A DNA stretch of 19,821 nucleotides from DATGIQ01 sp035295665 (GCA_035295665.1 DATGIQ010000431.1:1-19821); one strand, 5' to 3'. Shown: positions 1-8,141, numbered from the stretch's first letter. Numbers and translations are program-made. Notes: generated by a model not told the origin, from the letters alone.

Positions 1-461
1 TGCTTGTCCAGGCGGACATTCTGATATCCCACCAGGGCGCGTGCCTGCGCCAACTTCTCCGGGTCGGGCATCTGTTGAGTCTTGCGGGACCGGCGCCAGA
101 GCCGGACGATGGGGCCCACCGTCACATCAAAAGCGCCTTCCGAAAGCCGGGACACTTCCTGTGCGCGTGCCAGGACAAAGAACAGCGATTCGCTGACCGG
201 CACCGGAGCGCCGCCCGCCTTCTGACAAAGCTGCATCAACTCGCTGGTCGGGCGATAGTCGCTCATCATGGCATCGAGGTTGGCAATCCGCTGGAAAGCT
301 GCCTTCGCCGCCCGCTGAGCAGCGGGTTCATCCGGAGCGTACACGATGATCTTGAACAGGGTCCCCATGTGCGGCTCGGTGAAGCCAAAGCGAGTCAGCG
401 AGGGCTCGGCATGCAGCACACTCAGAAAGAATCCGCACACGATCAAGAAAAGTGTATTCAT
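1..461 (-). CDS. apbE: FAD:protein FMN transferase (ApbE family), N-terminal part
   Basis: ApbE enzymes covalently attach FMN from FAD to a Thr or Ser of target flavoproteins outside the cytoplasmic membrane. The reading frame starts at ATG 461-459 and stays open to the window edge, so only the first 153 codons are visible. Residues 1-18 look like a signal peptide, with cleavage near LHA-EP. Residues 31-34 are HMGT, the usual start of the ApbE fold. SDYRPTSEL (67-75) and SEGAFDVTVGPIVRLW (107-122) match conserved ApbE blocks in the expected order. No lipobox Cys or clear Shine-Dalgarno is visible. It is transcribed away from the SUMF1-domain gene at 539. The C-terminal catalytic and metal-binding part lies outside the window. 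The family is clear; the target flavoprotein is unknown. Confidence 0.93.
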   Translation of the reverse strand, partial: MNTLFLIVCGFFLSVLHAEPSLTRFGFTEPHMGTLFKIIVYAPDEPAAQRAAKAAFQRIANLDAMMSDYRPTSELMQLCQKAGGAPVPVSESLFFVLARAQEVSRLSEGAFDVTVGPIVRLWRRSRKTQQMPDPEKLAQARALVGYQNVRLDK

Positions 462-538
462 TGGTGTGCGCGTCCGGTACAATTGCTGGATTGAATGCTT
501 GGGGCCGCCTCGGCCCGTCAACCTGGAGCTTATCACAG

Positions 539-1585
539 ATGTGTCGGTTCGTGCAGTACTCGCTCGGATGGTGTCTGTTTTTGCTGTTGGTGCTCGCGAT
601 GCTCTGGCATGATCCGGCCAGCCCGGCACGGGGATCGGCGCCGGACCAAGCTCCGGCTTCCGCGCCGGCGGCACACAAGGCGTACACCGAAAAGATCGCC
701 GGCTCCGATGTGAAGTTCGACATGGTGCCGATTCCGGGCGGCACGTTCGTCATGGGGAGTCCCGCCAATGAAGCCGGCCGGCAGGCCGACGAAGGTCCCG
801 AGCATCCCGTCACCATTCGTCCGTTCTGGATGGGCAAGACCGAAGTGACCTGGGACGAATACGACCAATACTGGAAGCAGGAAGAAGGGGCCAAGCGCGA
901 AAACCAGAAGCCGGAGGACAAAGCGGCCGATGCCGTGTCGCGTCCCACGCCGCCGTATGCCGATGAGACGTTTGGCCACGGCCGCGAGGGGCATCCGGTG
1001 TTGTGCATCACTCATCATGCCGCGATGGAATATTGCCGCTGGCTGTCGGCCAAGACCGGCAAGATATACCGGTTGCCGACCGAAGCCGAGTGGGAATATG
1101 CCGCCCGTGCCGGCACCACGACTCCCTACTTCTTCGGCAGCGACCCAAAACAACTGGGCGACTACGCCTGGTTCGCCGGCAATGCCGAAGATGTGACCCA
1201 CGAGGTTGGCAAAAAGAAGCCGAATCCCTGGGGCCTCTACGATATCTACGGCAACGTGGCGGAGTGGTGCCTGGATACGTACAAGAAGGATTACTACCAG
1301 AGCTTTCCGAACGACAAGCCGACGTTGTCGCCAGTCTTGATCCCCAACGCCGACCGCTTTCCCCACGTCGCTCGGGGCGGTTCCTGGGCAGACGAACCGG
1401 CTCGGCTCCGCAGCGCCGCACGGCGGGGATCGGACAAGAGCTGGATCAAGCGCGATCCCCAACGGCCCCAGAGCATCTGGTGGCTGACGGATGCGGAATT
1501 TGTCGGCTTCCGCATTGTGCGGCCCGTCGAAGAACAGGAGAACCTGAAAGGCTTACGCTCACTGACCACGCGCGAAAGCAACTGA
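539..1585 (+). CDS. SUMF1/FGE-fold domain protein, membrane-anchored or exported, probably non-catalytic
   Basis: This 348-residue protein starts with a short basic segment and a hydrophobic stretch (about residues 8-22), so it is exported or anchored. A low-complexity Ala/Pro linker follows, then one SUMF1 domain at about 58-328. Family blocks are visible: MVPIPGGTFVMGS, KTEVTWDEY, YRLPTEAEWEYAARAGT, NPWGLYDIYGNVAEW, RGGSW and VGFRIVRP. In true formylglycine-generating enzymes two catalytic cysteines follow the RGGSW block; here that segment reads ADEPARLRSAARRG with no Cys. It is therefore unlikely to make formylglycine and more likely a binding or structural version, as is common in planctomycetes. 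ATG 539 was chosen over the upstream ATG at 452 because it begins just before the hydrophobic segment and has a GGAG about 12 nt upstream. The Gfo/Idh/MocA gene follows after 71 bp. Confidence 0.9.
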   Translation: MCRFVQYSLGWCLFLLLVLAMLWHDPASPARGSAPDQAPASAPAAHKAYTEKIAGSDVKFDMVPIPGGTFVMGSPANEAGRQADEGPEHPVTIRPFWMGKTEVTWDEYDQYWKQEEGAKRENQKPEDKAADAVSRPTPPYADETFGHGREGHPVLCITHHAAMEYCRWLSAKTGKIYRLPTEAEWEYAARAGTTTPYFFGSDPKQLGDYAWFAGNAEDVTHEVGKKKPNPWGLYDIYGNVAEWCLDTYKKDYYQSFPNDKPTLSPVLIPNADRFPHVARGGSWADEPARLRSAARRGSDKSWIKRDPQRPQSIWWLTDAEFVGFRIVRPVEEQENLKGLRSLTTRESN

Positions 1586-1594
1586 CGTCATCTA

Positions 1595-1615
1595 TCCACG
1601 GCGATGGCCCGTGGA
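1595..1615 (+). other. Intercistronic stem-loop
   Basis: TCCACGG at 1595-1601 pairs with CCGTGGA at 1609-1615 around a 7-nt loop, 10 nt after the SUMF1-domain stop codon. No T-run follows, so intrinsic termination is doubtful. It could protect or process mRNA between two co-transcribed genes, or be chance in GC-rich DNA. Confidence 0.3.
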
Positions 1616-1656
1616 CAAACTTACCGACTCGCCCGTTAACGAAAGGGAGACACTCT

Positions 1657-3000
1657 ATGACCCGTGAACATGCTGAGGGCAGCCAAACCACACGGCGTGA
1701 ATTCCTGAAGACGACTGCGGTGGCCGGGACGGCATTGGCAGCGAACATGAGCCTGTTGACCAATGTCCATGCGGCCGGCAGCGACACGATCAAGGTCGGC
1801 TTGGTCGGCTGCGGCGGCCGCGGGTCCGGCGCTGTCGACAACGTGCTGCATTCGGCACCCAATGTCGAGATCGTGGCCATCGGCGACGCCTTCAAGTTCC
1901 GCACCGATGATCTGCGCCGCCAGCTGCAGAAGTTGGTGAATAAAGAAGAAGTGAAAAAGCTGGGAAATAGAGTGAATCTGCCCGAAGAGCGCTGCTTCGC
2001 CGGCATTGATGCGTATGAGAAAGTCATCCACAGCGATGCCAACTACATCATTCTGGCCACGACGCCGGGCTTCCGTCCCACGCACCTGCAAGCGGCGGTG
2101 GCGGCCGGCAAGCATATTTTTACCGAAAAGCCGGTGGGCGTGGATGGCCCCGGCATTCGCAAAGTCCTGGCCGCCTACGAGGAGGCCCAGAAAAGGAAGA
2201 ATCTTTGCATCGTCGCCGGCACGCAGCGCCGCCATGAGGCCGGCTACCTGGAAACGATGAAGCGAATTCACGGTGGGGAGATCGGCGATATCACGGCCAT
2301 GCGCTGCTACTGGAACGGTCAAGGCATCTGGTTCCGCGACCGGTCCGAGCTCTCCAAACATGGCATTCCAGATTCGGATTTGGCCTACCAGATTCATAAC
2401 TGGTACCACTTCCTGTGGACCTGCGGCGATCACATTGTGGAGCAGCACGTGCACAACCTCGACGTGTGCAACTGGGCGCTTGGCAAGCACCCGGTGAAGG
2501 CTGTCGGCATGGGCAGCCGAATTGCCCGGCCGGTGGGGAATCCGAGAGAGGTCGGCAACATCTTCGATAACTTTGCCATCGATTTCGAATATGACAATGG
2601 CGTGCACATGCTAAGCATGTGCCGGCAAATCAGGGGCTGCGAAAGCAACGTATCCGAAGCCTTGGTTGGAACCAAGGGCACGAGCCGGCCCGACCAGTAT
2701 TCCGTCAATGGCCAGCGCGTCGCGATCAAAGGCCGGGGCAGGACCGTCGACCCCTATGTGCAAGAGCACACCGACCTGATCGAGTGCATCCGCTCCGGAA
2801 AGCCGATCAACGAGCTGAAAACGGTTGCGGAGAGCACACTGACGGCGATCCTGGGCCGGGAGGCGGCGTATACCGGCAAGCTGGTCACCTGGGATCAGGT
2901 TCTCCATTCGAAGGAAGATACGATGCCGGAACGGCTTTCCTGGGAGATGAGCCTGCCCGTCGCGCCGGTCCCCGTGCCGGGAAAGACCCGATTATCGTAG
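1657..3000 (+). CDS. Tat-exported Gfo/Idh/MocA family oxidoreductase
   Basis: A 447-residue NAD(P)-dependent oxidoreductase of the Gfo/Idh/MocA family, which acts on sugars, inositols and their derivatives. Residues 10-40 form a twin-arginine signal (TTRREFLKTTA, then a hydrophobic stretch ending near VHA-AG), so it is probably exported folded with its cofactor. The Rossmann glycine motif GLVGCGGRG is at 48-56 and the family EKP motif at 157-159, inside FTEKPVGVDGPG. The C-terminal half (LAYQIHNWYHFLWTCGDHI, then HNLDVCNWALG) matches planctomycete members. ATG 1657 was chosen because GAAAGGGAGA lies about 7 nt upstream and the Tat signal begins directly after it; the frame is open much further upstream but overlaps the SUMF1 gene. 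The substrate cannot be told from sequence. Confidence 0.95.
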   Translation: MTREHAEGSQTTRREFLKTTAVAGTALAANMSLLTNVHAAGSDTIKVGLVGCGGRGSGAVDNVLHSAPNVEIVAIGDAFKFRTDDLRRQLQKLVNKEEVKKLGNRVNLPEERCFAGIDAYEKVIHSDANYIILATTPGFRPTHLQAAVAAGKHIFTEKPVGVDGPGIRKVLAAYEEAQKRKNLCIVAGTQRRHEAGYLETMKRIHGGEIGDITAMRCYWNGQGIWFRDRSELSKHGIPDSDLAYQIHNWYHFLWTCGDHIVEQHVHNLDVCNWALGKHPVKAVGMGSRIARPVGNPREVGNIFDNFAIDFEYDNGVHMLSMCRQIRGCESNVSEALVGTKGTSRPDQYSVNGQRVAIKGRGRTVDPYVQEHTDLIECIRSGKPINELKTVAESTLTAILGREAAYTGKLVTWDQVLHSKEDTMPERLSWEMSLPVAPVPVPGKTRLS

Positions 3001-3013
3001 CAAGCATGCGTCG

Positions 3014-3038
3014 GGGAGGAGGGCCAAGCCCTCCTCCC
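3014..3038 (+). terminator. Strong GC-rich hairpin after the Gfo/Idh/MocA gene
   Basis: A perfect 11-bp stem (3014-3024 with 3028-3038) closes a 3-nt CAA loop, 13 nt after the TAG stop at 2998-3000. The T-run of a classic intrinsic terminator is missing; TGATCATCC follows. Position and stability favour a 3'-end or transcription-stop role. Confidence 0.55.
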
Positions 3039-3100
3039 TGATCATCCTGGCTCAGCGGATCATTACATCTCGAGCTCGCCACCGCTCGGAGGAAAGGCGC

Positions 3101-3333
3101 ATGCCATCGCATTTCCTTGCAGGGATCGGTACCTGGAGCATCCGGAGTTTTTTGTGGATCTCCATGATCCCATGATCATCTTGCTCAAAGCGGTCATCCA
3201 GCCACGCTTGCCGGAGCCCTACTGTGCGACTTCAAATTCGCGTGCCTGGATCGAAGTCTCCAACCGTTTCATCGAACCGGAAAGCACTCTCCTGTCCTCC
3301 CACTCACAACCGAACAGGCCGCCTGAGCAACGC
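3101..3333 (+). pseudogene. DUF4058 family remnant, frameshifted and truncated
   Basis: DUF4058 proteins (function unknown, highly multicopy in some planctomycetes) start with a motif close to MPSPFPGMDPYLEHPE. Here ATG CCA TCG at 3101-3109 gives MPS behind a GGAGG at 3088-3092 with 8-nt spacing. The next codon is CA instead of a Pro codon, a one-base loss at 3110-3111. From 3112 the other frame reads FPCRDRYLEHPEFFVDLHD, then VIQPRLPEPY, SRAWIEVSNRFIEPE up to about 3282, matching the family N-terminus; likeness beyond that to about 3333 is uncertain. The rest of the roughly 250-residue protein is missing, and the acyl-CoA dehydrogenase gene ends at 3384 on the other strand. GMDP has changed to CRDR, suggesting further decay. 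The family assignment is from memory of its signature. Confidence 0.75.
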
Positions 3334-3383
3334 AATTATTGCGCGACAAGGGTTTGCTCGCCCCGCCGTGAGCAAGTTTTCCA

Positions 3384-5306
3384 TTACTTGCCTGTCGAAT
3401 TCTCATACCGCATGAGGATCTCCGCGCGCGGTACGCCGGCTAACGATTCAAAACCGTCCGCCAAGATCATGTCCGCCAGCTTGCAGGCATCGCGGAAATA
3501 GCGATCGCTCGGCCGCTCGCCGGTTAACTTGCGGCGAAGATCGCGACAGAGCATATCCGCGGACGAGATCGAAATCTCGTTCTTTTGCCGATGTCCCCAA
3601 AGGGCAGTCACCAGGATGACGACGGTATCCTGAATGCGTTGAGATAGCTCGGCCATCCGGCATTGGCGGTCGGCCAGTTTGAGTTGATGTTTGCGCATGA
3701 CCGCGCTCAGCTCGCTCGGAAAACGCTGGAACGTTTGCAGTGCGAAATCGACATGCCCTGCCAGCCGGCTGTCCATGCCGGGAACCTGCTGGCGGTCGCG
3801 GCGGGCCAGCTTCTGGCCGAGCCACCATTTGCCATAGGGAATCAGCTCCCGGCGAAGGGCAAAACCGTGCAGCGGGTTGGCCGGGTTGAAGGATTTCATG
3901 CCGCGCTGTTGCAAGGCTTTGCCGATCGGTTCCACAAAGCGTTTGCCATGCTCCTTGAACACCGACTTGAAAAATGCTAAGCCCAGCATTTCGCCTTCGC
4001 CTTCGTAAATGCACGGTGCCAGAAAATCATAGACGTTATCGCCAAACAGATGGCCCTTGAGGAACGATCGGCCGCCGTGCGTTTTCATGAAGAGTTCGAT
4101 GGCCGCTTCCTTTTGTGCTTCGCTGCCGAAAATCTTGGCCACGATGCACTCCAGCTCTCCACGATATCCCTGATCGATGAGCCAGGAACTCCAGGCGACC
4201 AGAGCGTCCGCCCCGGCAATGAGACCGGCCAGGCGGGCGATGCGGCGCTTGACCAGCTCACGGGTGTTGATTGGCTGGCCGTAGGTGCGGCGAAATTCCG
4301 CCCATGGCAAAAGATTGGCAAGGAAGACGCGCATGACTCCCGCTGCCCCCGCGCACAAGGCGATCCGGCCCAGGTTGAGGCCGTGGTAGGCGATCGTCAG
4401 CCCATCGCCCTGTTGAGGCTGGAGCAGATTTTCGCGGGGGACACGGAACTTGTGAAAACGCAGCCCGTTATTGTAGCCGTGCCGCAAAGCATACAGTCCG
4501 TAGGGTACGATCTGGAAATGGTCGTCCTCCACCGGGGGCAGTTCGGCGATGACGACGGCAGGCTTACCGTTGAGCATCACGACCAGGCCGACCGTCCGGC
4601 CCGGAATCGCGTTGGTGATAAAGAGCTTCTCGCCGGTGATTTCATAATGATCTCCGGCGGCAACCGCGGTCGTCCGCAGCGCGGTCAGGTCCGAGCCCGC
4701 ACACGGTTCGGTGAGGGCGAATCCGGACAGAGCCTGGCCACTGGCCAGACGCGGCAGCAGCCGCTCTTTCTGCTCCGCGTTGCCAAACGTGCGCACCGGA
4801 TCGACGGCTCCGATGCAACCATGCACGGAGGCAAGCCCGGCCAACATGGCGTCCTGCGTGGCCATGCGCGTCAGGAACGGCGCGAACCGAGCGAAGGGCG
4901 CTCCCTGGCCGCCGTAGCGCAAGTCGATGAGCATCCCCCAGTAGCCGGCTTCCGCCAGTTCTTGCAACGATTCGGCAGAAATCTTGCCCTGGTCGTTATA
5001 AAGGCGGCCCGATTCGCGCCGGCGCTGAACGATTTCCAGCGATTTCTGCATGGCGATATCGCAGGGAGCCGACGCCGGCAGTGGGGGGGGCGCGAACAAT
5101 GCGAGCGGCACCTGGCCATCCCAGACCGCTTTGTGCACCGGACTGTTGGCCGTTTGGTACTGCGGCGCGAACAAGGCTTCGACCTGCTCGTCCGCTCGAT
5201 CCACCGCTCCGGTCCGGCGGGCTTCCTCGTCGGTCTTACCGCTAAGCCGGAGGGCGGCTTCGGCAAAGCTCGGCTGTCCGCGTTCGGTGTCCGTCGATGT
5301 GCTCAT
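3384..5306 (-). CDS. Acyl-CoA dehydrogenase, long form (640 aa)
   Basis: A cytoplasmic flavoenzyme predicted to form the alpha,beta double bond of acyl-CoA thioesters, passing electrons to an electron-transfer flavoprotein. FALTEPCAGSD (residues 196-206) and YEITGEKLFITNA (221-233) form the FAD and substrate-binding middle domain. GRTVGLVVML follows, and YEGEGEMLG (Y434, E435) holds the Glu aligned with the catalytic base of medium-chain enzymes. At 640 residues it exceeds the usual 380. An extra N-terminal segment of about 90 residues and a C-terminal helical extension of about 180 resemble the larger VLCAD/ACAD9-like layout. ATG 5306 is preceded by AGGGAG at suitable spacing. The gene stands alone, convergent with the DUF4058 relic and divergent from the gene at 5497. 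Chain-length preference cannot be read. Confidence 0.95.
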   Translation of the reverse strand: MSTSTDTERGQPSFAEAALRLSGKTDEEARRTGAVDRADEQVEALFAPQYQTANSPVHKAVWDGQVPLALFAPPPLPASAPCDIAMQKSLEIVQRRRESGRLYNDQGKISAESLQELAEAGYWGMLIDLRYGGQGAPFARFAPFLTRMATQDAMLAGLASVHGCIGAVDPVRTFGNAEQKERLLPRLASGQALSGFALTEPCAGSDLTALRTTAVAAGDHYEITGEKLFITNAIPGRTVGLVVMLNGKPAVVIAELPPVEDDHFQIVPYGLYALRHGYNNGLRFHKFRVPRENLLQPQQGDGLTIAYHGLNLGRIALCAGAAGVMRVFLANLLPWAEFRRTYGQPINTRELVKRRIARLAGLIAGADALVAWSSWLIDQGYRGELECIVAKIFGSEAQKEAAIELFMKTHGGRSFLKGHLFGDNVYDFLAPCIYEGEGEMLGLAFFKSVFKEHGKRFVEPIGKALQQRGMKSFNPANPLHGFALRRELIPYGKWWLGQKLARRDRQQVPGMDSRLAGHVDFALQTFQRFPSELSAVMRKHQLKLADRQCRMAELSQRIQDTVVILVTALWGHRQKNEISISSADMLCRDLRRKLTGERPSDRYFRDACKLADMILADGFESLAGVPRAEILMRYENSTGK

Positions 5307-5378
5307 GCGCGACTCCCTGAATGATGAGACCAGAACTCGGTATGGCTGGGGAATCCGTTAACCAGCCGATCCGATTGC

Positions 5379-5384
5379 ATTATA
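5379..5384 (-). promoter_or_regulatory. Possible -10 element of the acyl-CoA dehydrogenase gene
   Basis: The minus strand reads TATAAT here, 73 nt upstream of ATG 5306. Nothing close to TTGACA lies 16-18 bp further upstream, so this is a -10 match only. Confidence 0.3.
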
Positions 5385-5435
5385 TCATGCTGAGCCAGCG
5401 GAATTCGGGGCTGCGGTTGGATGCCTCGACAATGT

Positions 5436-5441
5436 TATAAT
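5436..5441 (+). promoter_or_regulatory. Possible -10 element for the helical membrane protein gene
   Basis: A perfect TATAAT on the plus strand, 55 nt upstream of ATG 5497 in the same 190-bp divergent spacer as the minus-strand TATAAT at 5379-5384. The -35 region is poor. Two divergent consensus -10 boxes in an otherwise GC-rich spacer make a bidirectional promoter region plausible. Confidence 0.3.
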
Positions 5442-5496
5442 TGGAACAGAGGGATTGATCGCCGGTGCCGTGGCCCGGTGCCCCGAGGAGTGCGAC

Positions 5497-6978
5497 ATGC
5501 GCCGCACGGTTTTTCGTCTTCTCGGCGTCCTTGAGCTGGTTGTTGGAGGCGTGCTCATCAGCCTGGGCTGCCAGCTTCCAAGTACGGCCGATGTGGAACA
5601 CAGCTTCCAGAGTGCCCAACGCGTAACAGACCGCGCCTGCATCCAGGCGAAGCTCCTCCACCAGCAGGTGCAAAGCCTGCGGCGGATGGAATTGCAGCAA
5701 CTGTCCGCCCGGCTCCAAAAGCAGACCCGGGCAGTGACCACGATGATCCGCGGGCAATCGGTCGATTTCGATACGATCCGGACCATGAGTGATGCGCTGG
5801 CAGAAGTAGCGGTCGGCCTGAGCAACGTTGCCGACACCCTTGACCCAGCCGCCGTCGGCAAGCTCAGCGCTGGACTGGGAGATGCAGCCAACTTCATCGA
5901 TCAAAGAATGGTTCCCTCTGCCAAACAAGCTGCCGATCAGATCGAGGAATCCACCGCTTCATTGCGGGAAGACGCCCAACGACTCTCGGGCCTGTTGAAA
6001 GATGCCCCTCCGGACATGAAGTCGGTGCGAGACGTTTACGATAGCCTCGCTCGTTTCCGTGGCGGCCTGGACAAAATGAACACACTGCTCAAAGCGCAAC
6101 GCCTGGATACGATGCGGGAAGGATTTAACGGCCTGGAGACGGCCCTGAGCACCGGTGCCGCACAAGTGGAACGGCTGGCCGGCTACACCTATCCGACGCT
6201 TTCCTTCCAGGGCGGCCGGCCGGTTCTTCAGCAACGGCCCTTTTGGCCGGAAGGGGATGAGATTGCCACCGGCATGCGCAAGGCTGCCGCCGGAGCGACG
6301 GCCGCTGGCAAGGAAATGGATAGCATGGCGGCCGACCTTCCAGAGATCCGGGCGGCCTTGGGTGAAAGCAGTTCCCTGGTGGACCGGGTGCGCGAAGGAC
6401 TTGGCCTGGCTCTGAAAAATCAGAGCAAGGTCGAACCGCTGCTCAAGGAAATCCCAACTCACGCCGCCCGGCTGGCCGACGCCCTGCCCAAGCTGGGCAG
6501 CGACCTGGCCCACATTCTCCGCGATACGCAGCGGATGAAAGAGGCGGCCACGGCCCTGCGCCAGGTCCAACAAGGCCTCGATCGCACCCTCGCCCGCTGG
6601 CCGGAATTACGCAAGACGTTTGCCCGCTTCGCCAGCATCCTCGCCGCCGCACATGATCAACTCGATCATGCCGTCGAGCACCGAGACGAGTATGAGGCAG
6701 CCATGCAGCAAACTGTCCAGCTCGCGGACTCATTCGTGGCCATCCTTCCCCTGGTAACCGATCAGCTGGATGGCCGATTGGACGATGAGGAGCATACCCT
6801 CGTCGATCTTGGACAGAGCCTGGAAGAAGTAGGCGGCGCGCTGCCGATTTACGCACAGACGGCTGCTCGCCTCGTCCAAACCGGCCGCATCTTGGCCTGG
6901 TTGGTCGCCGGCATCGTCGGCTTACATGGTTGCTACTTGATGTTGAGTGTGCGCATGGGACGGCGGTATTCGGTGTGA
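5497..6978 (+). CDS. Membrane-anchored helical protein of unknown function
   Basis: I do not recognise this 493-residue protein. Residues 8-24 are hydrophobic and end in LISLGC (Cys25), which resembles a lipobox but has Ser at -3, so either a lipoprotein signal or a membrane anchor is possible. A second hydrophobic segment (about 465-485) is followed by the basic tail RMGRRYSV. Between them is a long, mostly helical, Ala/Leu/Gln-rich domain with methyl-accepting-like heptads but no conserved signalling hairpin. The layout suggests two membrane attachments around a large, probably periplasmic, helical domain. ATG 5497 has GAGGAG 6 nt upstream, much better than the in-frame TTG further upstream. 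The next gene also encodes an anchored coiled-coil protein, but 347 bp separate them, so joint function is only a guess. Confidence 0.8.
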   Translation: MRRTVFRLLGVLELVVGGVLISLGCQLPSTADVEHSFQSAQRVTDRACIQAKLLHQQVQSLRRMELQQLSARLQKQTRAVTTMIRGQSVDFDTIRTMSDALAEVAVGLSNVADTLDPAAVGKLSAGLGDAANFIDQRMVPSAKQAADQIEESTASLREDAQRLSGLLKDAPPDMKSVRDVYDSLARFRGGLDKMNTLLKAQRLDTMREGFNGLETALSTGAAQVERLAGYTYPTLSFQGGRPVLQQRPFWPEGDEIATGMRKAAAGATAAGKEMDSMAADLPEIRAALGESSSLVDRVREGLGLALKNQSKVEPLLKEIPTHAARLADALPKLGSDLAHILRDTQRMKEAATALRQVQQGLDRTLARWPELRKTFARFASILAAAHDQLDHAVEHRDEYEAAMQQTVQLADSFVAILPLVTDQLDGRLDDEEHTLVDLGQSLEEVGGALPIYAQTAARLVQTGRILAWLVAGIVGLHGCYLMLSVRMGRRYSV

Positions 6979-7325
6979 GGAGCGGGCCGGCGGCAGGTTC
7001 AGACGCGTCACAGACGATTTCCTCTCCTGTCCCGGGGGGCATGCGTTTCTCTTGAAGAATTCCCAGCACCCATGCAGCCTCGCATGGAGGCAGCGTCTGG
7101 GTCAATCAGAGCCGGTCTTCTCACCGATTTCATGCGTGCCTGTACGAAAGAACGGTTCGTGCATGTCGAGAACCGTTTTCTGAGTGAGCAATTCCTGTCC
7201 CCATTTTTCAAAACCATTCCTAAATCCCGCGATCTACTGGGCGAATAACCAGGTAGGTGGGGGTAGTCAACCCCCTGGGAACTCTGTTGCCGCCTGCGGA
7301 TCTTTTTGGAAAGGGGTTAAGCATC
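6979..7325. other. Intergenic region with two hairpins, no convincing gene
   Basis: 347 bp between the two helical-protein genes. It holds the stem-loop at 7149-7179 and a small hairpin at 7259-7275 (GGGGGT/ACCCCC, 5-nt loop) in the probable leader of the next gene. A 58-codon frame from ATG 7072 lacks a Shine-Dalgarno and a coding third-position bias, so it is not called. Confidence 0.5.
7149..7179 (+). terminator. Stem-loop, possible terminator of the 5497 gene
   Basis: AACGGTTC (7151-7158) pairs with GAACCGTT (7170-7177), extended by a G-U and an A-U pair, around an 11-nt loop. The stem's 3' side runs into TTTTC, a short T-run. It lies 170 nt beyond the stop codon, so the terminator call is weak. 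Confidence 0.35.
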
Positions 7326-8141
7326 ATGTTGAAGAAGATCGGTTTTGCCGCTTTGGCCGTTGTGGCGGGCCTGTTCATTTTGAACTCGACCCACATGGGC
7401 AGCTATGCCAAGACCGCTTGGCACAAAGTTCAGAAAACGGCCAAAGGTCAAGTGCCGCTTGAATTTCAGCTCGAAAGCGCCCGCACGGAAATCGGTCAGC
7501 TGATTCCGGATATGCGCAATCACATCCAGAGCATCGCTCAAGAGACTCAAGTGGTCCGACGGCTCAGGGAAGATATTGCCACGACGAAAACCAACCTCGC
7601 CAAGCAGAAGGACGTGATTTTCGCGCTGAAGGAAGACCTGAAGAAGGGAAATGTGTCGTTTGTCTACAACGACAAGCGCTACAGCGCCGACCGGATCAGC
7701 GCCAAGCTGGCCCGCGATCTGGCCACTTGCCAACGCTGTGAACGGGAGCTCGAAAGCAAGGAAAAGATGCTCGAAGCCAAGGAGACCGCTCTCGATGCCG
7801 CCAAAGAACAGCTGGCGAGCATGAGGAGCGAGAAGGAAAAGCTCGAGGTGCTGGTTGACACGATGGAAGCCGAATTGAAAACACTTCGCCTGGCCCAGAC
7901 CCGGAGTCAGTTCCACCTGGACGACAGCCGGCTGTCGCAAATCAAGAGCCGGCTCGAAGATATCCGCGATCAAATGCGCGCCCAGCAGACCGCGAGCGAG
8001 CTGGCCGCGGAGTTCTTCCCCGATAATCCCCCGGCTGACACGGCGAAGGTTGTCCCCTCCAAGGACAACGTGATCAAGGCGGTTGAAGCGTACCTGGGCG
8101 ACAGCAAGCCCGACGCCAACCTCGCCGCGCAGAACCACTAA
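7326..8141 (+). CDS. Single-pass coiled-coil protein, conserved planctomycete hypothetical
   Basis: A 271-residue protein with a Lys-flanked hydrophobic segment (KKIGFAALAVVAGLFIL, 3-19) followed by SYAKTAWHKV, and then a long charged coiled coil from about 48 to 235. The motif VSFVYNDKRYSADRISAKLARD (110-131) sits between the two halves of the coil, and CQRC (135-138) is a paired-cysteine motif that could bind metal or form a disulfide. The first coil resembles PspA-like helices only in composition; I do not assign that family. I recall similar proteins as uncharacterised in other planctomycetes. ATG 7326 has GGAAAGGGG upstream. Role unknown; an envelope-associated scaffold is a guess from the architecture. 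Confidence 0.85.
   Translation: MLKKIGFAALAVVAGLFILNSTHMGSYAKTAWHKVQKTAKGQVPLEFQLESARTEIGQLIPDMRNHIQSIAQETQVVRRLREDIATTKTNLAKQKDVIFALKEDLKKGNVSFVYNDKRYSADRISAKLARDLATCQRCERELESKEKMLEAKETALDAAKEQLASMRSEKEKLEVLVDTMEAELKTLRLAQTRSQFHLDDSRLSQIKSRLEDIRDQMRAQQTASELAAEFFPDNPPADTAKVVPSKDNVIKAVEAYLGDSKPDANLAAQNH

Noticed and set aside
1583..1590. TGACGTCA perfect palindrome
   Set aside because: It overlaps the SUMF1-domain stop codon and an 8-bp palindrome is expected by chance at this scale.
1003..1656. Upstream extension of the Gfo/Idh/MocA frame, giving 665 residues
   Set aside because: The extension overlaps the SUMF1 gene out of frame, lacks protein-like character and would bury the Tat signal internally.
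3154..3501. Open frame of 115 codons as an intact gene
   Set aside because: Its first part is the second half of the DUF4058 relic, and its end runs into the antisense of the acyl-CoA dehydrogenase gene.
4050..5324. Long open frame (424 codons) on the plus strand
   Set aside because: It is antisense to the acyl-CoA dehydrogenase, whose family motifs are unmistakable; the plus-strand protein shows no recognisable motif.
7072..7248. 58-codon plus-strand frame
   Set aside because: No ribosome binding site, no coding third-position bias and a hairpin inside it.
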